From contig NMOS02000010.1 in the NCBI GenBank assembly GCA_002290645.2, forward strand, positions 1 to 63,494: a stretch of DNA of 63,494 nucleotides. The letters are read 5' to 3'. Under the pieces are notes generated by a model. The model was not told the DNA's origin. It was given only the letters and a program-made list of their open reading frames with translations, and did no database searches. Below, one piece after another: positions 29,168 to 37,208 of this stretch (position 1 is the first letter of the stretch; every line of letters starts with the position of its first letter). A program made the position numbers and the translations under genes. The stretch is from Candidatus Aquirickettsiella gammari. Its GTDB lineage: Bacteria; Pseudomonadota; Gammaproteobacteria; Diplorickettsiales; Diplorickettsiaceae.

Positions 29168-29995
29168 TCATTCAATTAGCTGGTCTATAGCTGATTCGAG
29201 TAATCGACCCAGATTGTCACTCGCTTCTGCGGCAAAGTGTACAGTCGCTTCGTGGGTAATAGGCGCATCGCTAAGACCGGCGGCCAGATTCGTGACAACG
29301 GATATAACCGCTACTTTCAAGCCACAATGTCTGGCAACGATGACTTCAGGAACCGTCGACATCCCGACAACATCGGCACCTAGCTGGCGAAAAGCACGTA
29401 TTTCAGCAGGAGTTTCAAAATTAGGCCCTAAAACACTAATATAAATTCCTTCAGATAAAGAAATAGCCAATTTTTTGGCGGTTTGCTGCAAAATAAGCCG
29501 AAATTGTTTATCGTAGGCATTATCCATTGCAAAAAAGCGCGGGCCAAATTCTTCATCATTAGGCCCTACTAAGGGATTCATCGGGTGAAAATTAATATGA
29601 TCTGAAATTGATACCAGCTGTCCAGGTTGGAGATTTTTATCTAAGGAACCCACGGCATTTGTCATCAATAAAGCATTGCAAGCTAAGCATTTTAAAGTAC
29701 GTATAAATATCTTAAAATCTTTTCCTAGCATGCCTTCATAAGGGTGAACACGGCCTTGGCAACATACAACAGGGATCTTATTGAGATAACCTAGAATCAT
29801 TTGTCCGGGGTGGCCTGGTATGCTGCTTACAGGGAATCCAGGAAGTTCATTATAGGGAATTGAAATGGCATCACTTATCCTATCTGCAATTCCCGCTAAA
29901 CCTGAGCCTAAAATAATTCCTATCTTGGGTTTGAAGTTCGCTCGGCGTGCTAAGATAAATTGGGCAAGTTGGTGAGGAGAATAATGGGTTGCCAT
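29168..29995 (-). CDS. punA: Purine nucleoside phosphorylase
   Basis: Cleaves purine nucleosides with phosphate for salvage. The trimeric PNP family is recognisable from ILGSGLAGIADRI near residues 27-39, the GHPGQMILG loop, RVHPYEGM, TNAVGSL, LGPNFETPAEIRAFRQLGADVVGMSTVPE and the C-terminal conserved Asn region VVTNLAAG. 275 residues. Last gene of the NIF3-asmA-mutY-yggX-punA run on the minus strand. Confidence 0.94.
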   Translation of the reverse strand: MATHYSPHQLAQFILARRANFKPKIGIILGSGLAGIADRISDAISIPYNELPGFPVSSIPGHPGQMILGYLNKIPVVCCQGRVHPYEGMLGKDFKIFIRTLKCLACNALLMTNAVGSLDKNLQPGQLVSISDHINFHPMNPLVGPNDEEFGPRFFAMDNAYDKQFRLILQQTAKKLAISLSEGIYISVLGPNFETPAEIRAFRQLGADVVGMSTVPEVIVARHCGLKVAVISVVTNLAAGLSDAPITHEATVHFAAEASDNLGRLLESAIDQLIE

Positions 29996-30039
29996 GAAAA
30001 TTACCTTGTTTAGTTTAGATAAGCATTTTTTATATAATT

Positions 30040-30315
30040 TTACTGAGGCTCGATATAGCCAGGTGGTGTATTACTTGTTTGATTCGCGCCAAATAAAAAT
30101 TTTTCCATTTCTTCTTTTAAAAATTCGCGCGCTTTAGGCTCCAAAGTACTTAAACGATATTCATTGATCAACATAGTTTGATGTTGGACCCATTGTTGCC
30201 AAGCTGATTTGCTAATAGATTGATAGATACGTTGACCTAGCTCGCCAGGATAAGGCAAATAATCGAGGCCTTCCGCTTGAGTTTGTAGTTTAATACAATA
30301 AATAGTTCGACTCAT
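30040..30315 (-). CDS. yggX: Probable Fe(2+)-trafficking protein (YggX)
   Basis: Small protein linked to iron handling and protection of iron-sulphur clusters. [29 protein letters not shown] and [17 protein letters not shown] are characteristic, with the single conserved Cys7. 91 residues. Its ATG overlaps the mutY stop by four bases, the usual mutY-yggX pairing in gammaproteobacteria; MutY itself carries an iron-sulphur cluster. Confidence 0.95.
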   Translation of the reverse strand: MSRTIYCIKLQTQAEGLDYLPYPGELGQRIYQSISKSAWQQWVQHQTMLINEYRLSTLEPKAREFLKEEMEKFLFGANQTSNTPPGYIEPQ

Positions 30316-31388
30316 AATATTAGATGACTTAATAATTTTTTGATCGGGGCCGCAAGGCCTTTTTCGGCTAATTGTTCAACGTTATACCAGACTATGCGTC
30401 TAGATTCTATGAGTGGAGGCTGCCATTTTTTAACGTGCATGGCTATCGGGGTAATTTCAAGATGAAAATGGCTAAAGGTGTGCCTGAATGGGGTATGTTG
30501 TATGGGGTTTTCAGCGCTGCAATGGTAATGTTGTTTGCAAAAATCACTTATATCTTCAGTGAAGGGGCATTCAGGTAAACTCCATAATCCCCCCCAAATT
30601 CCCATTTCGGGACGTTTTTCCAGTAAAATTTCTTGTTGCGCATTGATTAATATCAACATTTTTGTGGCGCGAGAGGGTATTTTTTTAGGTGGCCTTGGTG
30701 TCGGAAAAGCTTGCGGATTTTTTCCTAGATAGGCAAGGCAATGTGTTTGCAGCGGGCACTGAATGCATTTAGGTTGTGCGCGCGTGCAGATGAGCGCCCC
30801 TAGATCCATCATCGCTTGAGTATAATGACTAACCTGATGGTTTAAGGGGGTATAGCTTTCAGCTAAAGACCATAATTTTTTATTCACCGAAGCTAAAGCA
30901 GTTGATCCTGGAATAGCGTGGACGCGGGTTAGTACACGCTTAACGTTGCCATCTAAGATGCTGGCTGATTTATTAAACGCCAAGGCAAGGATAGCCCCAG
31001 CGGTAGTTCGTCCGATTCCCGGTAAACTTTGTAATTGCATTAAATCTTGTGGAAATTTTCCAAAATATTCTTTTTCAATAATTTGTGCAGAGCGGTGTAA
31101 GTTGCGTGCACGCGCATAGTAGCCCAATCCAGACCACCGATGGAGAACTTCCTCTATATCGGCCTTGGCGAGTGAAGAAAGTGTAGGGAAAGCTTGAATA
31201 AAATTTTGGAAATAAGGGATAACGGTTGCAACCTGGGTTTGTTGCAACATAATTTCTGAAAGCCAGATGCGATAAGGTGATTTCGTTTGCTGCCATGGCA
31301 AATCTTTACGGCCATATATTTTAAACCACGCTAAAATACGTTGCTGAAATTGCTTAGGCGTCAGAGTCACGGTATTTATTTCATTCAA
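30312..31388 (-). CDS. mutY: Adenine DNA glycosylase MutY
   Basis: Removes adenine mispaired with 8-oxoguanine. Helix-hairpin-helix [17 protein letters not shown] with the catalytic Asp in [13 protein letters not shown], four cluster cysteines spaced C-x6-C-x2-C-x5-C ([17 protein letters not shown]), and a C-terminal NUDIX-like domain that reads 8-oxoG. 358 residues, normal. Between asmA (13 bases upstream) and yggX (4-base overlap). Confidence 0.97.
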   Translation of the reverse strand: MNEINTVTLTPKQFQQRILAWFKIYGRKDLPWQQTKSPYRIWLSEIMLQQTQVATVIPYFQNFIQAFPTLSSLAKADIEEVLHRWSGLGYYARARNLHRSAQIIEKEYFGKFPQDLMQLQSLPGIGRTTAGAILALAFNKSASILDGNVKRVLTRVHAIPGSTALASVNKKLWSLAESYTPLNHQVSHYTQAMMDLGALICTRAQPKCIQCPLQTHCLAYLGKNPQAFPTPRPPKKIPSRATKMLILINAQQEILLEKRPEMGIWGGLWSLPECPFTEDISDFCKQHYHCSAENPIQHTPFRHTFSHFHLEITPIAMHVKKWQPPLIESRRIVWYNVEQLAEKGLAAPIKKLLSHLIL

Positions 31389-31401
31389 ATCAAGCTTAAA
31401 C

Positions 31402-33087
31402 TTATTGAAATATATTTTTTAAATCTAGTTTTTTTAAGGTGTCACCTAATTTTCCTTTTAGCTTTTCCTTAACGAAATCAATACTGAGTTGGCTAATGAC
31501 AGGGCTAATGCTAATACTTTGTAGTGGCCCTGAGATCTTAATGGGGATTGCAATGCCATCAGGGTTTCCATCCGCTAATATAGGTTGAGCTTGTAACTCA
31601 TAATTGATTTGTTGTTGTGTTAAGTCTAATTCACCTTTTCCGCTAACACGTAAGCGACCACTGCGGATGATTAAATCATTGCTACTTACTATGCCCTGAT
31701 TAATGTTAAAGCTAGCTGTAAACTTATCGAAAGGCGTTTCAGTAGAGCCGCTGTTGTTAGGCGTGGCTTCATGTTTTATCAATGCTTTCCCAAAGGCTAT
31801 CCAGTAGGATAGATTGATTCCTTTGATGGAACCCTGAGTTAAGTTAAAATGACCTTCTCCCTTTAGATTTCTTATTAAGGTGTCGCTAGCACTACCTTGT
31901 GTAGTGAGATTAAGATTTAATGTAGCCAAACCGGCTAATTGTAGTTGGCTGTTATTAATGAGATCCTGAAACAACAATTGTGTGTTGATTTGATTAAATT
32001 GGTTATGCATGATAATGCGTGGTATGTTGGGATTAAGGTCTATATGAGCGTCTCCTTGATAGTTTCCTCGATAAAGCTGCGCTGTAATAGGGTTCAGCGA
32101 AAGCACAGCATTTTTTAGTTGAAAGGCCAGTTGAACTTGTTGAAAGCTCAGTTTGCCGGACTTAATTTGCTGACTATTTAACGTGCCAGTGAAGCTAGGA
32201 TTATTTAGTATATCTTGACCAATTACGTGACCGGTTAGTTTCGTTTGATCGATCAGGATCGTCAATGGATCGACTGTCATCGACGCATTTTTTAAATTGA
32301 CATCAACATGACTATTTATTGAAAAGGCCAGTTCACCCTTAGGGTAATTAGGTCCCTTTAAGAGCGTGTTTAAACTAAACTTATTGAGTTCAATATTTTG
32401 TTTATCGGCACTGAGGGTGATGTAGGAGCGTAATTTGACTGCCGCATTAATATTAGGTGAATTAGTATGCAGACTAAACTGAATATCAAAAGGTGAGCTT
32501 TGATTAAGGGTAAGATTAGTACTTTTTAATTGTAGATCTGATATGTCAAGATGTTGATTTTTTTGTTGGTCTGTAAACAAAATATGGCCGTCTCGAATGC
32601 TAAGACCCGTTACAATAAACCCGATAGGATTTAGATTATTACTTACATGACGACTATTTGGATTACTTGGCATTTTGTCAGGTACACCAACTAATCCTTC
32701 CCAGTTTCCTTGACCTTTAGCATTTTTTACCAAGTAGAGTGTTAGGCCGCGAATCTGTAACCTACCAATTTCTAATTGTTTATGTAGTAAAGGGAGTAGC
32801 CGAACTTGAATATCTAACTTCTTGATTTGTGCAAATGGATTGTCACCAAAGCCAGGATTATTGCTGAGCTTAGCATCATTTAATTGCAAGCCAAGCCAAG
32901 GGAAAATAGACCATTTAATATCTCCCCCTAATAGAAGTTGACGTCCTGTAAACTTGGTGACCGCTTGGTTGATCTGCGGTTTAAGATCATTAGGGTTTAC
33001 AAAGACCACTAAACCGATGAGTGCAACCAAGCCCAATAAAATGATAGCACCAACCAAGGTTATAAAAATACGCAATATCCTAAGCAT
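31402..33087 (-). CDS. asmA: AsmA family protein
   Basis: Inner-membrane anchored periplasmic protein of the AsmA/TamB superfamily, linked to outer-membrane lipid and protein homeostasis. One N-terminal membrane segment (about residues 8-30: FITLVGAIILLGLVALIGLVVF) followed by a long repetitive beta-rich region and the conserved C-terminal AsmA block (GEGHFNLTQGSIKGINLSYW). 561 residues, close to E. coli AsmA. Upstream of mutY as in many gammaproteobacteria. Overlaps the preceding gene by 8 bases. Confidence 0.92.
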   Translation of the reverse strand: MLRILRIFITLVGAIILLGLVALIGLVVFVNPNDLKPQINQAVTKFTGRQLLLGGDIKWSIFPWLGLQLNDAKLSNNPGFGDNPFAQIKKLDIQVRLLPLLHKQLEIGRLQIRGLTLYLVKNAKGQGNWEGLVGVPDKMPSNPNSRHVSNNLNPIGFIVTGLSIRDGHILFTDQQKNQHLDISDLQLKSTNLTLNQSSPFDIQFSLHTNSPNINAAVKLRSYITLSADKQNIELNKFSLNTLLKGPNYPKGELAFSINSHVDVNLKNASMTVDPLTILIDQTKLTGHVIGQDILNNPSFTGTLNSQQIKSGKLSFQQVQLAFQLKNAVLSLNPITAQLYRGNYQGDAHIDLNPNIPRIIMHNQFNQINTQLLFQDLINNSQLQLAGLATLNLNLTTQGSASDTLIRNLKGEGHFNLTQGSIKGINLSYWIAFGKALIKHEATPNNSGSTETPFDKFTASFNINQGIVSSNDLIIRSGRLRVSGKGELDLTQQQINYELQAQPILADGNPDGIAIPIKISGPLQSISISPVISQLSIDFVKEKLKGKLGDTLKKLDLKNIFQ

Positions 33088-33415
33088 GGGGTTTTATTTC
33101 CTCATAAAAATTTTCTAGCCGAACTATGGTAAATGCGGGTTCTTCATAGGGATGAGATTTTTTTAAAGCGTGTATAACCGGTTTAATCAATTTTTCATCA
33201 CAAATCATTTCTAGCAGATATTCTTCAAGTGTTTCTACACTTCCTTCTTGACCTAAAAAAGGATTAGACTGCGCCAAGGGACGAAATTGACCTTGGCCTA
33301 ATACTTGCCAGGCGCAACGATCATAATTTCCTAGTCGACCACCACCCTGATCAAACATAGCTAGTTTGACTTTTTCCAGGTAATCGCTGGGTACATAAAC
33401 CGAGATTTTATACAT
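33080..33415 (-). CDS. NIF3/YqfO N-terminal domain-like small protein
   Basis: About 111 residues resembling the CutA-like insert domain of NIF3 (YqfO) proteins, found as a stand-alone protein in many proteobacteria: YKISVYVPSDYLEKVKLAMFDQGGGRLGNYDRCAWQ and KKSHPYEEPAFTIVRLEN are the conserved parts. The function is unknown. The ATG at 33415 is the family-like start; a TTG further up at 33460 would read through a palindrome and is unlikely. A TATACT box lies only seven bases before this ATG, so the transcript may be leaderless. First gene of the run through punA; overlaps asmA by 8 bases. Confidence 0.85.
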   Translation of the reverse strand: MYKISVYVPSDYLEKVKLAMFDQGGGRLGNYDRCAWQVLGQGQFRPLAQSNPFLGQEGSVETLEEYLLEMICDEKLIKPVIHALKKSHPYEEPAFTIVRLENFYEEIKPHA

Positions 33416-33436
33416 GTTGGTCAGTATATCGTATTC

Positions 33437-33470
33437 ACGGTTAAATTTGCATATTTGCAAATTTAACCGT
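33437..33470. repeat. Perfect 15-bp-arm palindrome in a divergent promoter gap
   Basis: ACGGTTAAATTTGCA at 33437-33451 and TGCAAATTTAACCGT at 33456-33470 are exact reverse complements around TATT. It lies in the 92-base gap between the NIF3-like gene (start 33415, minus) and the DUF1338 gene (start 33508, plus). Neither side has a T-tract, so it is not a terminator. It is the longest perfect dyad I found in any intergenic gap of the window and is a good candidate operator for a dimeric regulator controlling both directions. Confidence 0.7.
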
Positions 33471-33507
33471 CATCCATCACGTGAAGAGGATTTTTTGGGA
33501 GTAGTTT

Positions 33508-34443
33508 ATGCTAGATTACGTTAAGCATAGTGTCATAAGTCAATTATGGCAGGATTATAGTACTAATTTATTACAGTTATCGATTATTCAAGCCAGTTTA
33601 CAGACACAATATCAAGAAGAGTTGCGGCTTGATCACTTAGCGTTAATTGATTTACCGGGTCCTGAGTCAGGCATAGAAGTGCTTTCTCGTTTATTCTCTT
33701 ACTTAGGCTATGTAACGCGTGGACAAGGTTATTTAGCCGCAAAACAAAATAATTTTAGATGGTTAGCTGAACAATCAACCACGCCCCAATTAGCGATTAG
33801 TGCGCTCCCTCAAATAGTCGTAGCTGATTTTCGTCGCGAAGCATTAGCGCCGGAAGTATTAAAAATTATTGATCATTATGCCGCTTTTAGTAAACCGTTA
33901 GATAATAATCGATTAACATTTTTGCAGGAAGGTATTTTACAACACGATGAGACGGCCGCCAATGAAATGATTGCGCTAATGATGAATTATCTCAAGGGTC
34001 GAGATTGGCCGTTGCCCACAGTTAATGAATACGAAATGGTAAAAAGCCATAATGAATTATTAGCTTGGGTTTTAGTTAGGGGTCGTCAAGTGAATCATTT
34101 TGCTTGGGCCATTCATTTATCGAAATGTTTTTCTAGTTTAGAAGCATTTAATAGTTTTTTGAGTTCATCTTTAAAAATTCCTTTGAATGAGAAGGGGGGC
34201 TTAATAAAAGGGCGTGTAAGTCAAGGAATAAAGCAAAGTTCTACATTAGCAGCCGTTAAATGGCTAAAACTAGCAGACGGTATGATTGATTTGCCGGATC
34301 GATTTATTGAATTTGTTTGGCGCTATCCTAAACAAGAAGGAGAATCCATGTTGTGGGAGGATTATTTTACTGGGTTTATTGCAGACAATGCCGATCGTGT
34401 GGTTGAATCACTTTTTTTAACACCAATATGGGAAATAAATTGA
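33508..34443 (+). CDS. DUF1338 family protein (2-oxoadipate dioxygenase/decarboxylase-like)
   Basis: Matches my recollection of the DUF1338 family, iron(II) enzymes of the vicinal-oxygen-chelate superfamily whose studied members (HglS/YdcJ) convert 2-oxoadipate to 2-hydroxyglutarate. Likely metal ligands are His43 (LDHLALIDLPG), His197 (VNHFAW) and Glu268 (IEFVWRY). Other conserved parts are GGLIKGRVSQGIKQSSTLAA and YFTGFIADNADRVVESLF at the C-terminus. 311 residues, the short form of the family. No lysine or 2-oxoadipate catabolic genes are near, so the substrate here is open. Overlaps the Ham1-like gene by 16 bases. Confidence 0.78.
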   Translation: MLDYVKHSVISQLWQDYSTNLLQLSIIQASLQTQYQEELRLDHLALIDLPGPESGIEVLSRLFSYLGYVTRGQGYLAAKQNNFRWLAEQSTTPQLAISALPQIVVADFRREALAPEVLKIIDHYAAFSKPLDNNRLTFLQEGILQHDETAANEMIALMMNYLKGRDWPLPTVNEYEMVKSHNELLAWVLVRGRQVNHFAWAIHLSKCFSSLEAFNSFLSSSLKIPLNEKGGLIKGRVSQGIKQSSTLAAVKWLKLADGMIDLPDRFIEFVWRYPKQEGESMLWEDYFTGFIADNADRVVESLFLTPIWEIN

Positions 34444-35009
34444 ATAATAAACTTTATTATGTCACCCACAATGCGGGAAAATTCGAGGAAGTTAGCGATT
34501 TTTTTGATAAATACGCGCCCACTTTAAATATTAAGCAATATTCGGTTGATATTGATGAAATTCAGAGTCTCGATCAAAAAGTGGTGGTGTTAGATAAAGT
34601 GAAAAAAGCCTTTAAACTGGTTAATCAGCCCTTATTACTAGACGATGGGGGTTTATTTTTTGCTGCCTATCACCAGTTTCCAGGGACTTTATCAAAATTT
34701 GTTTTTCAAGGATTGGGTTTTAAAGGTTTATTTAAGTTGCTCGATGAAGACAATCGTGCGGATTTTATTTTACAACTCGCTTATACCGACGGCATCAAAA
34801 CCCAGTTATTTGAAGGGATTTGCCAAGGCACTCTGGTAATGCCAGAGGATTTATCCAGTCATCCCGATCTTCCTTTTACCGCTATTTTTAAACCGCAGGG
34901 TTCTGATAAAACGCTGGCTGAATTACGTTATACAGCGGATTTTTTTCATTATTCTTTTCGTCAGCAAGCCTTGAAAAAATTTATTGCCTGGTATCAACCT
35001 TACGTTTAA
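34428..35009 (+). CDS. Non-canonical purine NTP pyrophosphatase (Ham1/RdgB-like)
   Basis: House-cleaning nucleotidase family that removes ITP, dITP and XTP. YYVTHNAGKFEEV (residues 10-22) is the family's N-terminal nucleotide motif and LLDDGGLFFAAYHQFPGTLSKF the second signature; the usual Glu-Asp-Ser-Gly is Asp-Asp-Gly-Gly here. The C-terminal half is more divergent than in ordinary RdgB, and the usual His-Arg end motif is weak (YSFRQQALKKF). 193 residues. Could be a divergent RdgB or an archaeal/eukaryotic-type Ham1 paralogue. Coupled to the DUF1338 gene. Confidence 0.82.
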   Translation: MGNKLNNKLYYVTHNAGKFEEVSDFFDKYAPTLNIKQYSVDIDEIQSLDQKVVVLDKVKKAFKLVNQPLLLDDGGLFFAAYHQFPGTLSKFVFQGLGFKGLFKLLDEDNRADFILQLAYTDGIKTQLFEGICQGTLVMPEDLSSHPDLPFTAIFKPQGSDKTLAELRYTADFFHYSFRQQALKKFIAWYQPYV

Positions 35010-35031
35010 TCAGCTTGAAAACTAGGATAAA

Positions 35032-36276
35032 ATGCTTAGCAAACAGCAACGAAAAGTTATATTTTCGGCTTGTATAGGGACTGTTTTAGAATGGTATGAT
35101 TTTAGTATTTATGCTTATTTAGCCGCTATTTTTGCCCAATTATTTTTTCGTGCTGCACCAAGCGCTGCTTTGCTGCTTAGCTATGGTGTTTTTGCAATAG
35201 GTTATTTGGCCCGTCCTTTGGGAGCGTTGATTTTCGGCCACCTTGGCGATACTCAAGGTAGAAAAAAGGCTTTGAGCTTAAGTATTTTGTTGATGGCAAT
35301 CGCCACCTGCGGAATAGGCTTACTTCCAGATTATCAAACAGCTGGAATAAGCGCGCCGCTCCTATTGCTTATTTTTCGATTACTGCAGGGGATTGCGGTA
35401 GGTGGAGAAGCGTTTGGTTCAGCTTGTTTTATAATTGAATCAATTCCAGCGCAGCAAATAGGTTTTTTTTCCTCCTTAATTTGGGCGAGCTCGGTGGTTG
35501 GTTTACTGTTAGGTTCCCTCATTGTTTTTATTCTATTAGCTTGTTTTCAAGGACATGCACTTTATAGTTTAGCTTGGCGCTTGCCGTTTTTATTAGCGGC
35601 AATGAGTGGTTTGACGGCCTATTATATTCGAACCAAAACAAAAGAAACACCCGCATTTCAGTGCTTACAAAGCGAATGTTTAATTGAAAAATTTCCGATA
35701 AAAACTATTTTTTTAGCCCATAAAACCTTAATAAGTCAATTAATTGCGCTTTACGTGCTATCCGCATTGATTACGTATTTAATTTTTATATTTATGCCAG
35801 TGTATTTGGCAGATATTTTGGGTCATTCTCGAGTTTATGTAAATGGTATTAATACCATCATGCTCGTTTTACTCATTGTACTGGATATTTTTTTTGGCGG
35901 GCTTTCTGATAAAGTGGGGCGCAAACCTTTGATGTTGATAGCAGCAAGTGGCTTTATGTGTTTAAGCTATCCACTTTATTGGATAATTGCGCAAGGTGGT
36001 TTTATTGAATTGATTATGGCACAATTAATTTTTACCGGCTTAGCGGCCAGCTTTCAAGGGCCGCTGATGGCCTTAACGCTCGATCTTATTCCGGTTACTA
36101 TTCGTTATACCGTAGGTTCGCTCAGTTATAATCTAGCTTATTCCCTTTTTGGTGGGACAGCCCCATTAGTCGTTGTTTATTTAATAACAAAAACTAAGCA
36201 TATCACTATGCCAGGGCTCTATCTTGCCGTAAGCGCTATAGGAGCTGTTTTAATATTAGTCGGCATTAAAAAATAG
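35032..36276 (+). CDS. MFS transporter, metabolite:H+ symporter (MHS) type
   Basis: Inner-membrane secondary transporter with about 12 membrane segments in 414 residues. N-terminal LEWYDFSIYAYLA is typical of the MHS (ProP/KgtP/citrate) branch; the loop motif GHLGDTQGRKKA (69-80) and its repeat GGLSDKVGRKPLM between TM8 and TM9 are present. Substrates of the branch are small organic acids, osmolytes or amino acids; which one cannot be told. 22 bases after the Ham1-like gene, so possibly one operon with DUF1338. Convergent with miaA (8-base gap). Confidence 0.92.
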   Translation: MLSKQQRKVIFSACIGTVLEWYDFSIYAYLAAIFAQLFFRAAPSAALLLSYGVFAIGYLARPLGALIFGHLGDTQGRKKALSLSILLMAIATCGIGLLPDYQTAGISAPLLLLIFRLLQGIAVGGEAFGSACFIIESIPAQQIGFFSSLIWASSVVGLLLGSLIVFILLACFQGHALYSLAWRLPFLLAAMSGLTAYYIRTKTKETPAFQCLQSECLIEKFPIKTIFLAHKTLISQLIALYVLSALITYLIFIFMPVYLADILGHSRVYVNGINTIMLVLLIVLDIFFGGLSDKVGRKPLMLIAASGFMCLSYPLYWIIAQGGFIELIMAQLIFTGLAASFQGPLMALTLDLIPVTIRYTVGSLSYNLAYSLFGGTAPLVVVYLITKTKHITMPGLYLAVSAIGAVLILVGIKK

Positions 36277-36284
36277 TGATTAAA

Positions 36285-37208
36285 TTATTTGTTGATTAAT
36301 TGGATTATTTTTTGGATGTTCTCTTTATCATGGCAGAGCAAGGTATTTAATTTTTTCCAGGAACGTAGCCAGGTTAACTGACGTTTTGCTAACTGTCGCG
36401 TCGCAATAATGGCAGATTCTTGCATCTCGATAGCGGAAATATGACCCATTAAATAATTCCATACTTGACGGTAGCCTACGGTACGCATAGACGGTAAGTT
36501 AGCGTGTAGATCGCCGCGCTTAAATAATTGCTCTACTTCTTCTAATAAGCCTAGTTTTAACATGGTTTGGAAACGCGTGGCGATTGATTGACGTAATAGG
36601 TTTCTGTCGCTAGGAATAAGTGCAATATTAATAAATAAATAGGGTAGATGCGAATTAATAGGCGCTTGTTGTAATGCAGTGAGTGTTTTGCCGGTTATAA
36701 GGGGGACCTCCAAAGCGCGTAATAGGCGTTGAGGATCATTGGGATGGATGCGTTGTGCTGCAATGGGATCGATGATTGTTAAGCGTTGGTGAAGTTTTTT
36801 TAATCCTTGTTGTTCTAATTCTTTTTTAAGCTGTTGACGAACGAGTTGGTTAGCTGGTGGTAAAGTGGCAATCCCTTGTTGTAGGACGTGAAAATAGAGC
36901 ATAGTTCCACCGACCAATAGCGGGATGTGATCTCTGGCTAAAATTTCTTCAATGGCGGAAATGGCGTCCACTCTAAACTCGCCTGCTGAGTAAGATTGAC
37001 TAGCATCATGCGTATCAATGAGTCGATGTGGTGCCTGTTTTAAAATGAGTGGTGAAGGCTTTGCTGTGCCAATATCCATACTTCGATAGATCATGGCTGA
37101 ATCCACACTGATAATTTCTGCGTCCAGGTGTTGAATTAATTCGATGGCAAGATTAGTTTTCCCCGAAGCGGTGGGCCCCATGAGACAAATAACCGGTTTA
37201 GCGTCCAC
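36285..37208 (-). CDS. miaA: tRNA dimethylallyltransferase
   Basis: Adds the isopentenyl group to A37 of tRNAs that read UNN codons. P-loop GPTASGKT at residues 11-18, SVDSAMIYRSMDIGTAKPS with the catalytic Asp, the RRLIDTHD-like region, and the zinc-less central domain with NDPQRLLRALEV. 307 residues. Overlaps mutL by 11 bases. hfq, often downstream, is absent; the convergent MFS gene follows. Confidence 0.96.
   Translation of the reverse strand: MDAKPVICLMGPTASGKTNLAIELIQHLDAEIISVDSAMIYRSMDIGTAKPSPLILKQAPHRLIDTHDASQSYSAGEFRVDAISAIEEILARDHIPLLVGGTMLYFHVLQQGIATLPPANQLVRQQLKKELEQQGLKKLHQRLTIIDPIAAQRIHPNDPQRLLRALEVPLITGKTLTALQQAPINSHLPYLFINIALIPSDRNLLRQSIATRFQTMLKLGLLEEVEQLFKRGDLHANLPSMRTVGYRQVWNYLMGHISAIEMQESAIIATRQLAKRQLTWLRSWKKLNTLLCHDKENIQKIIQLINK

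Noticed and set aside
33471-33487. CACGTG core resembling a parS site
   Set aside because: Only the central six bases and a few flanking positions match TGTTTCACGTGAAACA; parAB lie 22 kb away and no second copy was seen.
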